Notes: generated by a model not told the origin, from the sequence alone. 61,537 nt of DNA from DASUBV01 sp035763085 (GCA_035763085.1 DASUBV010000207.1:1-61537), one strand, 5' to 3'; counted from the first letter of the stretch, positions 26,446-35,961 are shown. Program-made: numbers and translations.

Positions 26446-28011
26446 TTGGCCATCTTTCATCCGGGCCCCCGCCCGGCGGCGGCACCGCGGGCCAAGGGCC
26501 TCAAGACCGGCGCGCTCGGCCTGGTGTCCAGCGTCGTCATGGGCGTGGCCTCGACCGCCCCGGCCTACAGCCTGGCGGCGACGCTGTTCTACGTCGTGGC
26601 CGCCGTCGGCCTGAAGTCCCCGCTGATCGCCGTCCTGGCGTTCGTGCCGATGCTGCTGTGCTCGATCGGCTTCAGCGAGCTGAACAAGTCCGATCCCGAC
26701 TGCGGGACCACCTTCATCTGGGCGACCCGGGCGTTCGGGCCGAAGACCGGCTGGGCCGGCGGATGGGCCGTCGTGGCCGCCGACGTCCTGGTCATGGCCA
26801 GCCTGGCCCAGGTGGCCGGGCAGTACATGTTCTTCCTGGTCCAGGGACCAGACAGCGCGATCGGCCTCAGCGCCTCCAGCGGCTGGGTGCTGCTGGCCGG
26901 CAGCCTGTGGATCGCCGCGATGACCTGGATCTGCTACCGCGGCATCGAGGTCTCGGCCAACTTCCAGAAGGCGCTGCTGTCGATCGAGATCCTCTTGCTG
27001 CTGGTCATGTCGGCCACGGCTCTGGTCCGGGCATTCGGCAGCCACCCGCCGCCGGGGTCGCTGCACCCGAGCCTCAGCTGGCTGTCGCCGTCGCACCTGC
27101 CCGTCTCGGCCTTTGTGTCCGGGCTCATCTTGATGCTGTTCATCTACTGGGGCTGGGACACCGCGTTGTCGGTGAATGAGGAGACCGCGGACAAGTCCCA
27201 CACGCCGGGCCGGGCAGCGATCATCTCGACGATCATGCTGCTCATCACCTACGTGATCGTGATCATCGCCATCCAGGCGTTCGCCGGCACCGGCAGCAGG
27301 GGGGTCGGCCTGACGAACCCGGCACACCAGTTTGACGTGCTGTCGGCCACCGGGGGCGCGATCTTCGGTACCTCCGGGCTCGGCGCGGTCATGTCCCGGC
27401 TGCTGATTCTCATGGTGCTCAGCTCGGCTGCCGCCTCGACCCAGACCACGATCCTGCCGACGGCACGCACGACCCTGTCGATGGCGGCCTACGGGGCCCT
27501 GCCCGAGTCGTTCGCCAAGATCAATCCCAGGTACCTGACCCCGACGGTGTCGACGGTCGTGATGGGCGTGGCCTCGATCGCCCTGTACATCCCGCTGAAC
27601 TACATCTCCGGCGGCAACCCGATCTCGGATGCCGTCACCGCGATCGGCCTGTACATCGCGTTCTACTACGGGCTCACCGCATTCTCCTGCGTCTGGTACT
27701 ACCGGGCCACGCTGACCAGCAGCGCCCGGAGCCTGTGGATGCGCGGCATCCTGCCCGGGCTGGGCGGGCTGCTCATGTACGCGGCCGGCTTCTACAGCCT
27801 GCAGAGCGACTGGGTCGCCTACAACAGCTACACCACCTGGACGGTGCCGGGCCTGCACTGGCAGGTGGGCGGCATTTTCATCATCGCCGCGCTGGGCGCG
27901 CTGGCCGGAGTGCTCAGCTTCATCTTCATGCGCGTCACCGCCCCGGCCTTCTTCCGCAGGGAAACCCTCACCAGGACCACTCCCGCCCTCATCTTCAGCG
28001 AGGAACTGTGA
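26446..28011 (+). CDS. APC family amino acid permease
   Basis: 521 residues, about 12 transmembrane segments. The start is TTG after AAGGGGGA; the same open frame runs far upstream but only as a shadow of the MFS gene. Motifs include GLVSSVVMGVASTAPAYSLAAT, FSELNKSDPDCGTTFIWATRAFGPKTGW and LFIYWGWDTALSVNEET, typical of APC amino acid/polyamine antiporters and uptake systems. It is probably an amino acid importer in the plasma membrane; the substrate is unknown. Confidence 0.92.
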   Translation: MAIFHPGPRPAAAPRAKGLKTGALGLVSSVVMGVASTAPAYSLAATLFYVVAAVGLKSPLIAVLAFVPMLLCSIGFSELNKSDPDCGTTFIWATRAFGPKTGWAGGWAVVAADVLVMASLAQVAGQYMFFLVQGPDSAIGLSASSGWVLLAGSLWIAAMTWICYRGIEVSANFQKALLSIEILLLLVMSATALVRAFGSHPPPGSLHPSLSWLSPSHLPVSAFVSGLILMLFIYWGWDTALSVNEETADKSHTPGRAAIISTIMLLITYVIVIIAIQAFAGTGSRGVGLTNPAHQFDVLSATGGAIFGTSGLGAVMSRLLILMVLSSAAASTQTTILPTARTTLSMAAYGALPESFAKINPRYLTPTVSTVVMGVASIALYIPLNYISGGNPISDAVTAIGLYIAFYYGLTAFSCVWYYRATLTSSARSLWMRGILPGLGGLLMYAAGFYSLQSDWVAYNSYTTWTVPGLHWQVGGIFIIAALGALAGVLSFIFMRVTAPAFFRRETLTRTTPALIFSEEL

Positions 28012-28072
28012 CTTCCGGCCGCTAGCTGCATCTGCCGACGAATCCGGACTCGTCTGGGGGGACACCGGGAAA

Positions 28073-30289
28073 ATGGACAACGCCTTCTCAGCTCAGCCAG
28101 CCGATGCCGATGCGGCCGCGCGCACGGGCCCGGCAGGCGCGGGCCCGGGCCAGCGCTCCTGGCCGGTCAGCTCGGGGCTGGTGCCGGCGCTGGCCGGCGG
28201 TTTCACTGTCCGGCTGGAGACCGCCCCTGGCCTGGCGGCTGCCCTGCCGGCCGGGGCCGCGGTTGCCCTCGTCCCCGGCCGGGCCGGCGCCCCGGCTGCC
28301 ACGGCGAACGGGCAGGACTGGCTGAGATCGTCGGGGAAGACCCAGCTCGCCGCCGCCTGGGCCCAGACGCTGTGGCAGTCAGGCGACCTGGACCTGCTGG
28401 TCTGGATCGCTGCCACCAGCCGGGCCTCGGTGCTGTCCGGCTACGCCGCGGCGACGGCCGCCGTGACCGGCCGCGAGCAGCTGAGCAGCTGTGAGTCAGA
28501 CGCCGCCCAGTTCCTCAGCTGGCTGGGCGAGACCAGCCGTCCGTGGCTCGTGGTGCTCGACGACCTGGCCGGCGCGGCGTACCTGGATGACCTGTGGCCG
28601 GCCGGCCCGGCTGGCCGGGTGCTGGTGACCGCCGCCGACGCTGGCGCCGTCCCCGGCGGCATGCGGGTCGTGGCGGTGCGGCCGTTCAGCCCGCGTGAGG
28701 CCGTCAGCTACCTGAGCGAGCGCGTGTCAGCCGACCCGGACAAGCGGCACGGCGCGACCGAGCTGGCTCACGACCTGGACTTCGAGCCGGTCGCGCTGGC
28801 CCAGGCGAGCGCGGTGATCGCCAGCTCCCCGCTGGCGTGCCGCGAGTACCGGGCAGGTTTCCTGCGCCGGCGGCAGCAGCTGGCGGGGCCGGCCAGCGAG
28901 CGGCCGCCGGCCGCGGCGGTGACGTGGACGTTCTCCTTCGAGCGGGCGGACGGGCTGGCACCGGGCGGATCGGCCAAGCTGCTGCTGGCCCTGGCCGCGC
29001 TGCTGGACGGGCACGGCATCCCCAGGGCCGTCTTCACCGCTCCGGCGGCAGGCAGTTTCCTCGCGGGCCGCGGCGGCTCCCCGGCCAGCAGCGAGCGGGC
29101 CCTCACGGCGCTGGACCAGGTCGGCCTGATCACCGTTGAGACAGGGGCGGCCCCGCCGGCGATCCGGATCAGCCCGGTACTGCAGGCGGCGCTGCGGGCC
29201 GCCATGCCCGAGGGCATGCCGGACCAGGCGGCGAGGTCAGCCGCGGACGCGCTGCTCGAGGCGTGGCCGGACCGGGAGCAGCCCGGCTGGCCTGCGTCCG
29301 GCTTCCGATCCTGCGCGGCGGCCCTCCGGCGGATCACCGGGGACCTGCTGTGGGAGGGCGGCTGCCATCCCCTGCTGGTGCGCGCGGGGGACAGCCTGGA
29401 CCGGGCCCGGCTCACCGGGCCCGCGGTCGACTACTGGCTCGACCTGGCCACGACCGGCGGCCGCGTGCTGGGCAGCGGGCACCCGGACACGATGCTGGCC
29501 GCCCGGCGGCTGGCCGGCGCCTACCTGGCGGCCGGGCGCGCCGACGAGGCCGTTCCGTGGTTCGAGTGGGTGCTCGACGGCCTGGCCAGGCAGTTCGGGC
29601 CGGAGCACCCTGACGTGCTGGAGACCCGGCTCCGCCTCGGCCACGCCTGCGTGGCGGCGCTCCAGCTCCCGGCTGCGATCTCCGTCCTGGAACGCGCGGT
29701 TCCCCAGTTCGAGCAGGCCTGCGGACCCGAGCATGCCGACACGCTCGGCGCGCTGGACGAGCTTGCCGCCGCTTACCTGGCCGCGGGCCAGTATCCCGAC
29801 GCCATCACCGTCTACCGGCGCACGCTGGCCGACCGGGAGCGCGCCCAGGGCGCCCGGCACCCGCAGACGATGACGACGCGTCACGGCCTGGCCAGCTCCT
29901 ACCTGGCCGGCGGCCGGGCAAAGGACGCCGTCGCGGCCTGCAAGCGGGTGGTGGCCGACCGGGAGCGCGTCCTCGGGCCCGATCACCTGGACACGCTGCG
30001 GGCGCGCAGCGACCTGGGAGCCGCCTACCAGAAGGCGGGCAAGACAGCGGCCGCGGAGCTGGCCTGCGAGCAGGCCTGGGCCGGGTTCGAGCGGGTGCTC
30101 GGTCCCCGTCACCCCGATGCGCTGCGCAGTCGTGCGAGGCTGGCCCAGATGTACAGCCGGCTGGGACGCTACGGCGACGCCCGCGCGCTGCTGCGCGACA
30201 CGGTCGACCGCCTGGAGCGCGCCCTGCCCGATGGCCATCCGCTGATCACCGAGCTTCGCCAGAGCCTGGCTGACATCGGCGAGGAGTAA
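28073..30289 (+). CDS. STAND-like protein with degenerate P-loop and TPR repeats
   Basis: 738 residues. The first 80 are Ala/Gly-rich. An NB-ARC-like core follows with SSGKTQLAAAW at about 86-96 and Walker B WLVVLDDLAG near 160. The glycine-rich start of Walker A is missing: the first Gly of GxxxxGKT is replaced. A winged-helix-like region is followed by tetratricopeptide repeats of the kinesin-light-chain type from about 450 on (repeated HPDTMLAARRLAGAYLAAGR pattern). Such proteins act as signalling switches in actinobacteria, but nucleotide binding may be lost here. Targets are unknown. Confidence 0.85.
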   Translation: MDNAFSAQPADADAAARTGPAGAGPGQRSWPVSSGLVPALAGGFTVRLETAPGLAAALPAGAAVALVPGRAGAPAATANGQDWLRSSGKTQLAAAWAQTLWQSGDLDLLVWIAATSRASVLSGYAAATAAVTGREQLSSCESDAAQFLSWLGETSRPWLVVLDDLAGAAYLDDLWPAGPAGRVLVTAADAGAVPGGMRVVAVRPFSPREAVSYLSERVSADPDKRHGATELAHDLDFEPVALAQASAVIASSPLACREYRAGFLRRRQQLAGPASERPPAAAVTWTFSFERADGLAPGGSAKLLLALAALLDGHGIPRAVFTAPAAGSFLAGRGGSPASSERALTALDQVGLITVETGAAPPAIRISPVLQAALRAAMPEGMPDQAARSAADALLEAWPDREQPGWPASGFRSCAAALRRITGDLLWEGGCHPLLVRAGDSLDRARLTGPAVDYWLDLATTGGRVLGSGHPDTMLAARRLAGAYLAAGRADEAVPWFEWVLDGLARQFGPEHPDVLETRLRLGHACVAALQLPAAISVLERAVPQFEQACGPEHADTLGALDELAAAYLAAGQYPDAITVYRRTLADRERAQGARHPQTMTTRHGLASSYLAGGRAKDAVAACKRVVADRERVLGPDHLDTLRARSDLGAAYQKAGKTAAAELACEQAWAGFERVLGPRHPDALRSRARLAQMYSRLGRYGDARALLRDTVDRLERALPDGHPLITELRQSLADIGEE

Positions 30290-30340
30290 GCCGCCTTCCG
30301 CCGCAGCGGCGACGGCAGCACGCTCCGGGATCCCGGCACC

Positions 30341-30360
30341 GGGCGACCTGGCTGTCGCCC
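30341..30360 (+). terminator. Hairpin after the STAND/TPR gene
   Basis: GGGCGAC and GTCGCCC form a perfect seven-base stem with a six-base loop, 51 bases after the stop codon. No T-tract follows. Confidence 0.4.
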
Positions 30361-30492
30361 CGGCAGCGGGCCCGGCCGTACGGCAGGTCAAGATTTGCCC
30401 CGTCACGTACGATACATCCGAAGTGCCGGGGTGAGCCTGGTCAGGTCGCCGCGCGGCCTCCGCGGCCGGACACAACCGATGGAGAAGCACTC

Positions 30493-31521
30493 GTGCGACG
30501 CGTAGTCCTGACCCTGTCGGCCCTCACCGCGGCCAGCCTCGTGCTGACCGCGTGCGACGGGTCCAGCCCGGGCCCGCAGCGACCGACCCCCACTCCCACC
30601 CCGCCGAAGGCCGAGCCCAGCCAGCCGGTCGCGCGGTACTGGCCGCTGACCGGGCGCAGCGTGCCCGCGGGCAAGACCGACAGGCTGCGCCACCCGGTCC
30701 TGGTCGCGAAGATGGACAACACCGTGTCCAGCCAGCCGCAAGTCGGCCTGAGCAAGGCCGACATGGTCGTCGAGGAACTCGTCGAGGGCGGCCTCACCAG
30801 GCTCGCGGTGTTCTACTACTCCCGCATCCCGCGCACCGTCGGGCCGATCCGCTCCATGCGCGCCAGCGACATCGACGTCGTCTCGCCCGTGCACGCGTCG
30901 GTGGTGACCAGCGGCGCGGCCCCGCAGACGATCAGGCGGATCAACGCCGCGCACATCCGCTTCTACGGCCAGGGCGCCCCGGGCATGTACCGCTCCGCGG
31001 CCCGGGCAGCGCCGTACAACCTGTTCGTCAGCCTCAGGAGCGTCGCGGCCGCCGCCAGGCGCAAGCCGTCGGCGCCGCCGGCCTACCTCGACTGGGGATC
31101 GGTCAAGAAGATGCCGCGGGGCCGCAGGGCGATGAAGATCAGCGCCCAGTTCTCCGCCGTGCACACCACGGAGTGGGTCTTCCGCCACGGCAGGTACCAC
31201 AACACCGACAGCAACGCGCCCGCAGGCGACCAGTTCCCGGCGACCACCGTGCTGGTCCTGCGCGTGCGCGAAGGCGACGCGGGCTACCTGGACCCGGCCG
31301 GCCACCACGTCCCGGAGACCCTGCTGAGGGGCTCCGGCCGCGCCCTGCTCTTCCACGACGGCCGGATGGTCGCCGGGACCTGGCACAAGGGGAAGGCACG
31401 GGCCTCCCGGATCACGCTGAAAACCTGGCATGGCCAGAAACTCAAGGTCCCCGCCGGCCACACCTGGATCGAGCTGGTCCCGGTCCACGGCGGTGACATC
31501 ACCGTCTCGGGGACGCGGTAG
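30493..31521 (+). CDS. DUF3048 (YerB-like) lipoprotein
   Basis: 342 residues. The signal sequence ends in lipobox LTAC with Cys21, followed by a Pro/Thr-rich linker. The DUF3048 domain is shown by PVLVAKMDNTVSSQPQVGL, ADMVVEELVEGG, RIPRTVGPIRSMR and, near the end, TWHKGKARASRITL and HTWIELVP. The family is typical of Gram-positive surface lipoproteins of unknown function, related to B. subtilis YerB. Single gene with a GTG start, converging on the E1 beta gene only nine bases away. Confidence 0.92.
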   Translation: MRRVVLTLSALTAASLVLTACDGSSPGPQRPTPTPTPPKAEPSQPVARYWPLTGRSVPAGKTDRLRHPVLVAKMDNTVSSQPQVGLSKADMVVEELVEGGLTRLAVFYYSRIPRTVGPIRSMRASDIDVVSPVHASVVTSGAAPQTIRRINAAHIRFYGQGAPGMYRSAARAAPYNLFVSLRSVAAAARRKPSAPPAYLDWGSVKKMPRGRRAMKISAQFSAVHTTEWVFRHGRYHNTDSNAPAGDQFPATTVLVLRVREGDAGYLDPAGHHVPETLLRGSGRALLFHDGRMVAGTWHKGKARASRITLKTWHGQKLKVPAGHTWIELVPVHGGDITVSGTR

Positions 31522-31530
31522 CCAGCCGCC

Positions 31531-32511
31531 CTAGTAGGCGGCGAGGGCGCGGGCGGCGATGACCACCTTCTCCGTGGTGGGGATGACTTCCTGCTCCAGC
31601 GCGTCGGCAAACGGCAGCGGCACGCAGGCGGCGGCCACCCGGCGGATCGGGGCGTCCAGGAGCTCGAACCCCTCGTCGGCGACGATCGAGGCGACGGTCG
31701 CGCCCCAGCCGCCCTGGTAGGGATTCTCCTCGGCGACCACCAGCCGGGAGGTCCGCGCGACGGAGGCCAGGACGGTGGCCATGTCCAGCGGGACCAGGCA
31801 GCGCAGGTCGATCACCTCCGCCGACACGCCGTCAGCCGCCAGCTGGTCCGCGGCGGCCAGGGCCAGCGGCACGGTCGCAGCGAGCGCCACGATGGTCAGG
31901 TCGGTGCCCGGCCGGGCCACCGCGGCCTGGCCGAGCTCGACGACGTGACCGTCGGGGGCGGCCGGGCCCTTGCTGGCGAACAAGCCCTTGTGCTCGAAGA
32001 ACACCACCGGGTCATCGCTGCGGATGGCCGCCGCCAGCATCCCGGTCACATCCGCCGGGTTCGACGGCGCGGCGATCTTCAGCCCCGGGATGGTCAGCGC
32101 CCAGTTCTCCGCGGCCTGGGAGTGCTGGGCGCCGAACCCCAGCCCGCCGCCGTTGGCGGTGCGGATCACCAGCGGCACGGACACCTGCCCGCCGGTCATG
32201 TACCGCATCTTGGGGATCTCGTTGGCCAGGTAGTCCCAGCAGCAGGCCAGGAAGTCGGAGAACATGATCTCGGCCACCGGCCGCAGCCCCGTCATCGCCG
32301 CGCCCATCGCCGCGCCGACGATCGCCTGCTCGCTGATCGGGGTGTCCCACACCCGGCCCGGGCCGAACTGCTCGAATACCCCGGCCATCGTCTTGAACAC
32401 CCCGCCCGCCGCGCCGATGTCCTCGCCCAGGCACACCACCAGCGGGTCCCGGCGCATCTCCCGGCAGATCCCCTCCGCCACCGCCTCCCGGTAGCTGATC
32501 ACGTCCGCCAC
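31531..32511 (-). CDS. 2-oxoacid (pyruvate/acetoin-type) dehydrogenase E1, beta subunit
   Basis: 326 residues from the GTG at 32511; an in-frame upstream start would add seven. It forms the heterotetrameric thiamine-diphosphate E1 with the alpha subunit encoded directly upstream. Visible motifs: VVCLGEDIGAAGGVFK, TPISEQAIVGAAMGAAMTGLRPVAE, FGAQHSQ, and the C-terminal transketolase domain (VVAEENPYQGGWGA). Genes for E2 and E3 are not next to it, so the complex must use subunits from elsewhere. The alpha subunit sequence suits pyruvate or acetoin as substrate. Confidence 0.92.
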   Translation of the reverse strand: MADVISYREAVAEGICREMRRDPLVVCLGEDIGAAGGVFKTMAGVFEQFGPGRVWDTPISEQAIVGAAMGAAMTGLRPVAEIMFSDFLACCWDYLANEIPKMRYMTGGQVSVPLVIRTANGGGLGFGAQHSQAAENWALTIPGLKIAAPSNPADVTGMLAAAIRSDDPVVFFEHKGLFASKGPAAPDGHVVELGQAAVARPGTDLTIVALAATVPLALAAADQLAADGVSAEVIDLRCLVPLDMATVLASVARTSRLVVAEENPYQGGWGATVASIVADEGFELLDAPIRRVAAACVPLPFADALEQEVIPTTEKVVIAARALAAY

Positions 32512-33515
32512 GCCGCGCCTCCGTCCGCCCACATGTCCCTGAATGCGTCGCTGGCTGCCGGCGGCGGCGCCGCCCGGGCGCTGGCCACGGCGCTGGCCAC
32601 CGTCGCAGCGGCCCGGTCCGCGGCCGCCGCGATCTCGGCCGCGTCCACCCCGGCCTCGGCCAGCCGCCGGCGGGCCAGCTCCAGCGGATCACGCTGCAGC
32701 CAGTCCCGGACTTCCTCGTCGGGGCGGTAGCTTGCCGGGTCGGTGCGGCTGTGCCCGTAGTGCCGGTAGGTGAGTGCCTCCAGCACGGTCGGGCCGTCGC
32801 CCGCCCGGGCCCGCGCAGCTGCCCGGCCGACAGCCCCGGCCACCGCCAGCACGTCGTTGCCGTCGATCACCTCCGCTGGCAGCCCGAAGGCCGCGGCGCG
32901 ATCGGCGGCCGGGTGCGGCACCGAGGTCACCGACCCGATCGGGGTGTACTCCATGTACAGGTTGTTCTCGCACACGAACAGCGCCGGCAGCGCCCACACC
33001 GCGGCCAGGTTGAGCGCCTCGTGAAACGCCCCGATGTTCGTCGCGCCGTCCCCGAAGAACGCCACCGCCACCTGCCCGGACCCGCGCAGCCGCGCCGACC
33101 AGGCCGCGCCCGCCGCCAGCGGCAGGTGCGCCCCGACGATCGCATACGACCCCAGCATCCCCGCCGCGGCCTTGGTCAGGTGCATCGACCCGCCCTTGGC
33201 CCCGCACACCCCGGTGCCCTTGCTCATCAGCTCGGCCAGGCACTCTTCCGGGCTCGCACCCCGGGCCATCGCGTGATGATGCCCGCGGTAGGTCGCGAAC
33301 ACGTAGTCATCGGCGCGTAACGCCGCGCTGGCCCCCACCGCCACCGCCTCATGCCCGGCCGCCAGGTGCGTCGTCCCTTTCACCAGCCCGGCCAGGAACA
33401 GGTCATACGCCGCCTTCTCCGTCTGCCGGATGACGGCCATCTGCTCGTACATGGCAAGCAGGCCGGAGCTGGCGCCGCCGCCCGCCTCCGGTGCTGTCTC
33501 CTCGCGCAGGGTCAT
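32499..33515 (-). CDS. 2-oxoacid (pyruvate/acetoin-type) dehydrogenase E1, alpha subunit
   Basis: 338 residues. It binds thiamine diphosphate through the motif FFGDGATNIGAFHEALNLAAVWALPALFVCENN. Other family signs are THLAAGHEAVAVG, YRGHHHAMARG, GGSMHL and RTDPASYRP. It overlaps the start of the beta gene by 13 bases, so the pair is co-translated. The ATG follows GGAAAGGAGC. Catalyses the decarboxylation step and passes the acyl group to an E2 lipoyl domain, which ties it functionally to LipA and LipB. Confidence 0.92.
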   Translation of the reverse strand: MTLREETAPEAGGGASSGLLAMYEQMAVIRQTEKAAYDLFLAGLVKGTTHLAAGHEAVAVGASAALRADDYVFATYRGHHHAMARGASPEECLAELMSKGTGVCGAKGGSMHLTKAAAGMLGSYAIVGAHLPLAAGAAWSARLRGSGQVAVAFFGDGATNIGAFHEALNLAAVWALPALFVCENNLYMEYTPIGSVTSVPHPAADRAAAFGLPAEVIDGNDVLAVAGAVGRAAARARAGDGPTVLEALTYRHYGHSRTDPASYRPDEEVRDWLQRDPLELARRRLAEAGVDAAEIAAAADRAAATVASAVASARAAPPPAASDAFRDMWADGGAAWRT

Positions 33516-33632
33516 GCGGCGCTCCTTTCCGGCAGGCGTCCTGGCGCCATATCACCACAGCTTGCCGGCCGGTGCCAGGGGGCTGCGCCGCGCCTGATTG
33601 CGAGCGCGCGGCCGGGACGTGGCGGCCGGGAC

Positions 33633-34811
33633 TTATGCGTCCAGGCCGGCGAAGAAGCCGGCGATATTCCCGGCGACCAGTTCCGGTTCCTCCGCGGGCG
33701 CGAATCCGCCGCCGCTGGGCATCGGCGTCCAGCGGCGGACGTTGTAGAGGCGCTCGGCCCACTCGCGGGGCGGACTGCCCGTGACGGTGAACTGATGGTC
33801 GAACAAGGCGACGGCAGTGGGCACGCTGACGAAATCCCCCGGGCCGGGCTGATCACCGAGCCATCTCTTGTCGTAATAGCCCCGGACCGAGGAGGTGATC
33901 GTCTCGGTCAGCCAGTAGAGCATGACCGTGGTCAGCAGGAAATCCCGGTCAAACCGCGTCTCGAGGTCGCCGCCGGTATCGGCCCAGGCCCGCCACTTCT
34001 CCAGGATCCAGGCGGCCAGCCCGGCCGGGGAGTCATTCAGCGCATAGCCCACGGTCTGCGGCTTGGTCGACTGGATCGCGCCGTACCCGTATTCCCGCGC
34101 CGACCAGTTCTCGTACTGCGCCAGGTAGGCCTGCTCCGCCGGCGACAGCGGCGCCGATCCCGGCCCCGTATAGGGCGCGCCGAGCAGCGTGTGCAGGTGA
34201 ATGCCGATCAGCGGCCCGGGATTGTCCAGCGCCATGAACATGGTGACGGCCTCGCCGATGTCGCCGCCGCCTGCCGCATAGCGCTCGTAGCCCAGCCCGC
34301 GCATCAGCTGGTGCCACAGGCCGGCGGTATAGCGCGGGGTCACGCCGGCCCGGCCGGGACGCCCGGAGAACCCGTGACCAGGCAGCGAGGGAATGATGAC
34401 GTCAAAGGCGGGGCCGTCAATGCCGTGCGCCGCCGGGTCGGTCAGCAGCGGGATAAGCGGGCAGAATTCAGCGAACGTACTCGGCCAGCCGTGGGTCAGG
34501 ATCAGCGGTATCCCCCGTCCGTGCCGCGCCTTCTCCTGCAGGAAGTGGATGCGCAGCCCGCCAATCTCGGCCAGGAAGTGATGGAACTGGTTCAGTTCTC
34601 GTTCCCGGGCGCGCCAGTCAAAGCCACTGCCCCACCAGGCCACCAGCTTGCGCAGGTAGCCGAGATCGGTGCCCTGCGACCAGGCAGTGCCCGGACTCGG
34701 GTCGGGCCACCTGGTGTTACGCAGGCGAGCCCGCAGGTCCGACAGCACCTGGTCATCAGCCCGGATGCGGAACGGCTCAGGGCACAGCGGGCGGCATGCC
34801 TGGTCGGCCAC
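33633..34811 (-). CDS. Epoxide hydrolase family protein lacking the usual catalytic His
   Basis: 392 residues, GTG start. The N-terminal EHN domain (PFRIRADDQVLSDLRARLRNTRWPD) precedes an alpha/beta-hydrolase domain with oxyanion motif THGWPSTF and candidate nucleophile Asp184 in GGGDIGEA. Near the C-terminus the family motif GGHFA reads GGGFA, so Gly369 replaces the charge-relay His. Activity as an epoxide hydrolase is therefore doubtful; substrate binding or another activity may remain. It stands alone between the E1 genes and the HD-domain gene. Two related broken copies occur earlier in the window. Confidence 0.88.
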   Translation of the reverse strand: MADQACRPLCPEPFRIRADDQVLSDLRARLRNTRWPDPSPGTAWSQGTDLGYLRKLVAWWGSGFDWRARERELNQFHHFLAEIGGLRIHFLQEKARHGRGIPLILTHGWPSTFAEFCPLIPLLTDPAAHGIDGPAFDVIIPSLPGHGFSGRPGRAGVTPRYTAGLWHQLMRGLGYERYAAGGGDIGEAVTMFMALDNPGPLIGIHLHTLLGAPYTGPGSAPLSPAEQAYLAQYENWSAREYGYGAIQSTKPQTVGYALNDSPAGLAAWILEKWRAWADTGGDLETRFDRDFLLTTVMLYWLTETITSSVRGYYDKRWLGDQPGPGDFVSVPTAVALFDHQFTVTGSPPREWAERLYNVRRWTPMPSGGGFAPAEEPELVAGNIAGFFAGLDA

Positions 34812-34942
34812 GTTGGCTCCTCATCAGCGTCGGCACGTCACCATCCGGCAGGCTCGGGTGGCGGCTGCATCCAGGGTCCGGTCAGCCGGCCGTCAGCACG
34901 AGCGGCCGGACCCGGAGCGCGCCCGGCCGCTCCCGCGGCCGG

Positions 34943-35707
34943 TCACGGATTCTCGAAGGGATCAGCGAAGGCCGCGGCCTCGACCGAGCCGGGGCGGAAG
35001 CCGGGGATGTGGTCGATCGCGACGCTCTCCATCCAGGTGCCGTCCGCGACCTCCGGCTTGTCCTGGAGGTCGGTGATGATCGCGTCGATGAACGGGCCGG
35101 CGAAGCCCGGCCGGGTGGCCATGATCGCCTTCACGGCGGCCTGGTCGAGCTGGCCGAGTCCCAGGCCGGTGACATCACCGACGATGCCCGCCGACCCCAG
35201 GGCGGTCTCGGTGCTCTTGAAGTCGGAGAAGCCGCCGGTCGCGTGCAGCGCCGCGACATCCCACACCGCGTCGGCACGGCGCGCGGACAGGCCGTGGCTG
35301 CGGGCAAAGTCGCGCGCGGCATTCGCGCTGGCCACCTCGAACCGCACCGAGGGCGAGTGAAAACGGGCGGTGAGCCCGAGATCGTGCATCATGACGCCGG
35401 CGAAGAGCACCTCCTCGTCGACCTGTTCGTGCTGCGCCGCGGCGAGCAGGATCGCGAGCGCGAAGCTGCGTTTGCAGTGATCGACGAGGAACTGCGGCGA
35501 CGCGCCGGTGACCAGCTCGTCGACGGCCCGGCTGAATCGCGTCCCGGGCGGCCGCGGAACGCTGCCGCCAGCGGCCTGCGCCGGCTCTGCCTGCGCGGCA
35601 GCGCCCGGAGCGAGAATCGCGGCGGCCGCCAGGCCGCCCGCCACCAGGCCGGTCCCGGCCAGGGCGCGCCGGCGGCTCACCCGGGCTGACTGCTGCTGAT
35701 CCGACAT
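34943..35707 (-). CDS. Tat-exported HD-domain protein
   Basis: 254 residues. A twin-arginine signal (SRRRALAGTG, then a hydrophobic stretch to AAAQA) precedes an HD phosphohydrolase-like domain with His77 (DHCKRSFALA) and His108-Asp109 (MMHDLGL). It resembles the cyanamide-hydratase-like branch of HD proteins. Export through Tat suggests a folded, metal-loaded enzyme outside the membrane, unusual for HD proteins. The ATG follows GAAGGGG. It diverges from the GlxA-type regulator, with 254 bases between. Confidence 0.85.
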   Translation of the reverse strand: MSDQQQSARVSRRRALAGTGLVAGGLAAAAILAPGAAAQAEPAQAAGGSVPRPPGTRFSRAVDELVTGASPQFLVDHCKRSFALAILLAAAQHEQVDEEVLFAGVMMHDLGLTARFHSPSVRFEVASANAARDFARSHGLSARRADAVWDVAALHATGGFSDFKSTETALGSAGIVGDVTGLGLGQLDQAAVKAIMATRPGFAGPFIDAIITDLQDKPEVADGTWMESVAIDHIPGFRPGSVEAAAFADPFENP

Positions 35708-35961
35708 GAACTGCACCCCTTCGGCCTGGTCATGCCCGGCGGGCATGTGTAAAGCCACGGTGCCGCAGGACCCCGGCGGCCAGCGAGAGCAAAGCGGGCC
35801 AACAATCGCTCAGTTGCAGCCAGCCCGGCGGCGCCCGCCCGGTGCCGGCCCGGCGCCGGGCCGGCGGCCATGGCGAGGTTGCCGGCGGCCGCGCAGATCG
35901 CGCCATCAGAGTGACCCGCAGTGAACTGGCGCAAACAGGCCGCCCGGACGATTATGGCCAC

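Noticed and set aside
24967..28011. One very long rightward open frame covering both transporter genes
   Set aside because: The first half is a Gly/Arg/Pro-rich shadow of the MFS gene in another frame; only the part from 26446 encodes a protein family.
26431..28080. 549-codon leftward open frame opposite the APC permease
   Set aside because: Low-complexity antisense frame without hydrophobic or domain pattern.
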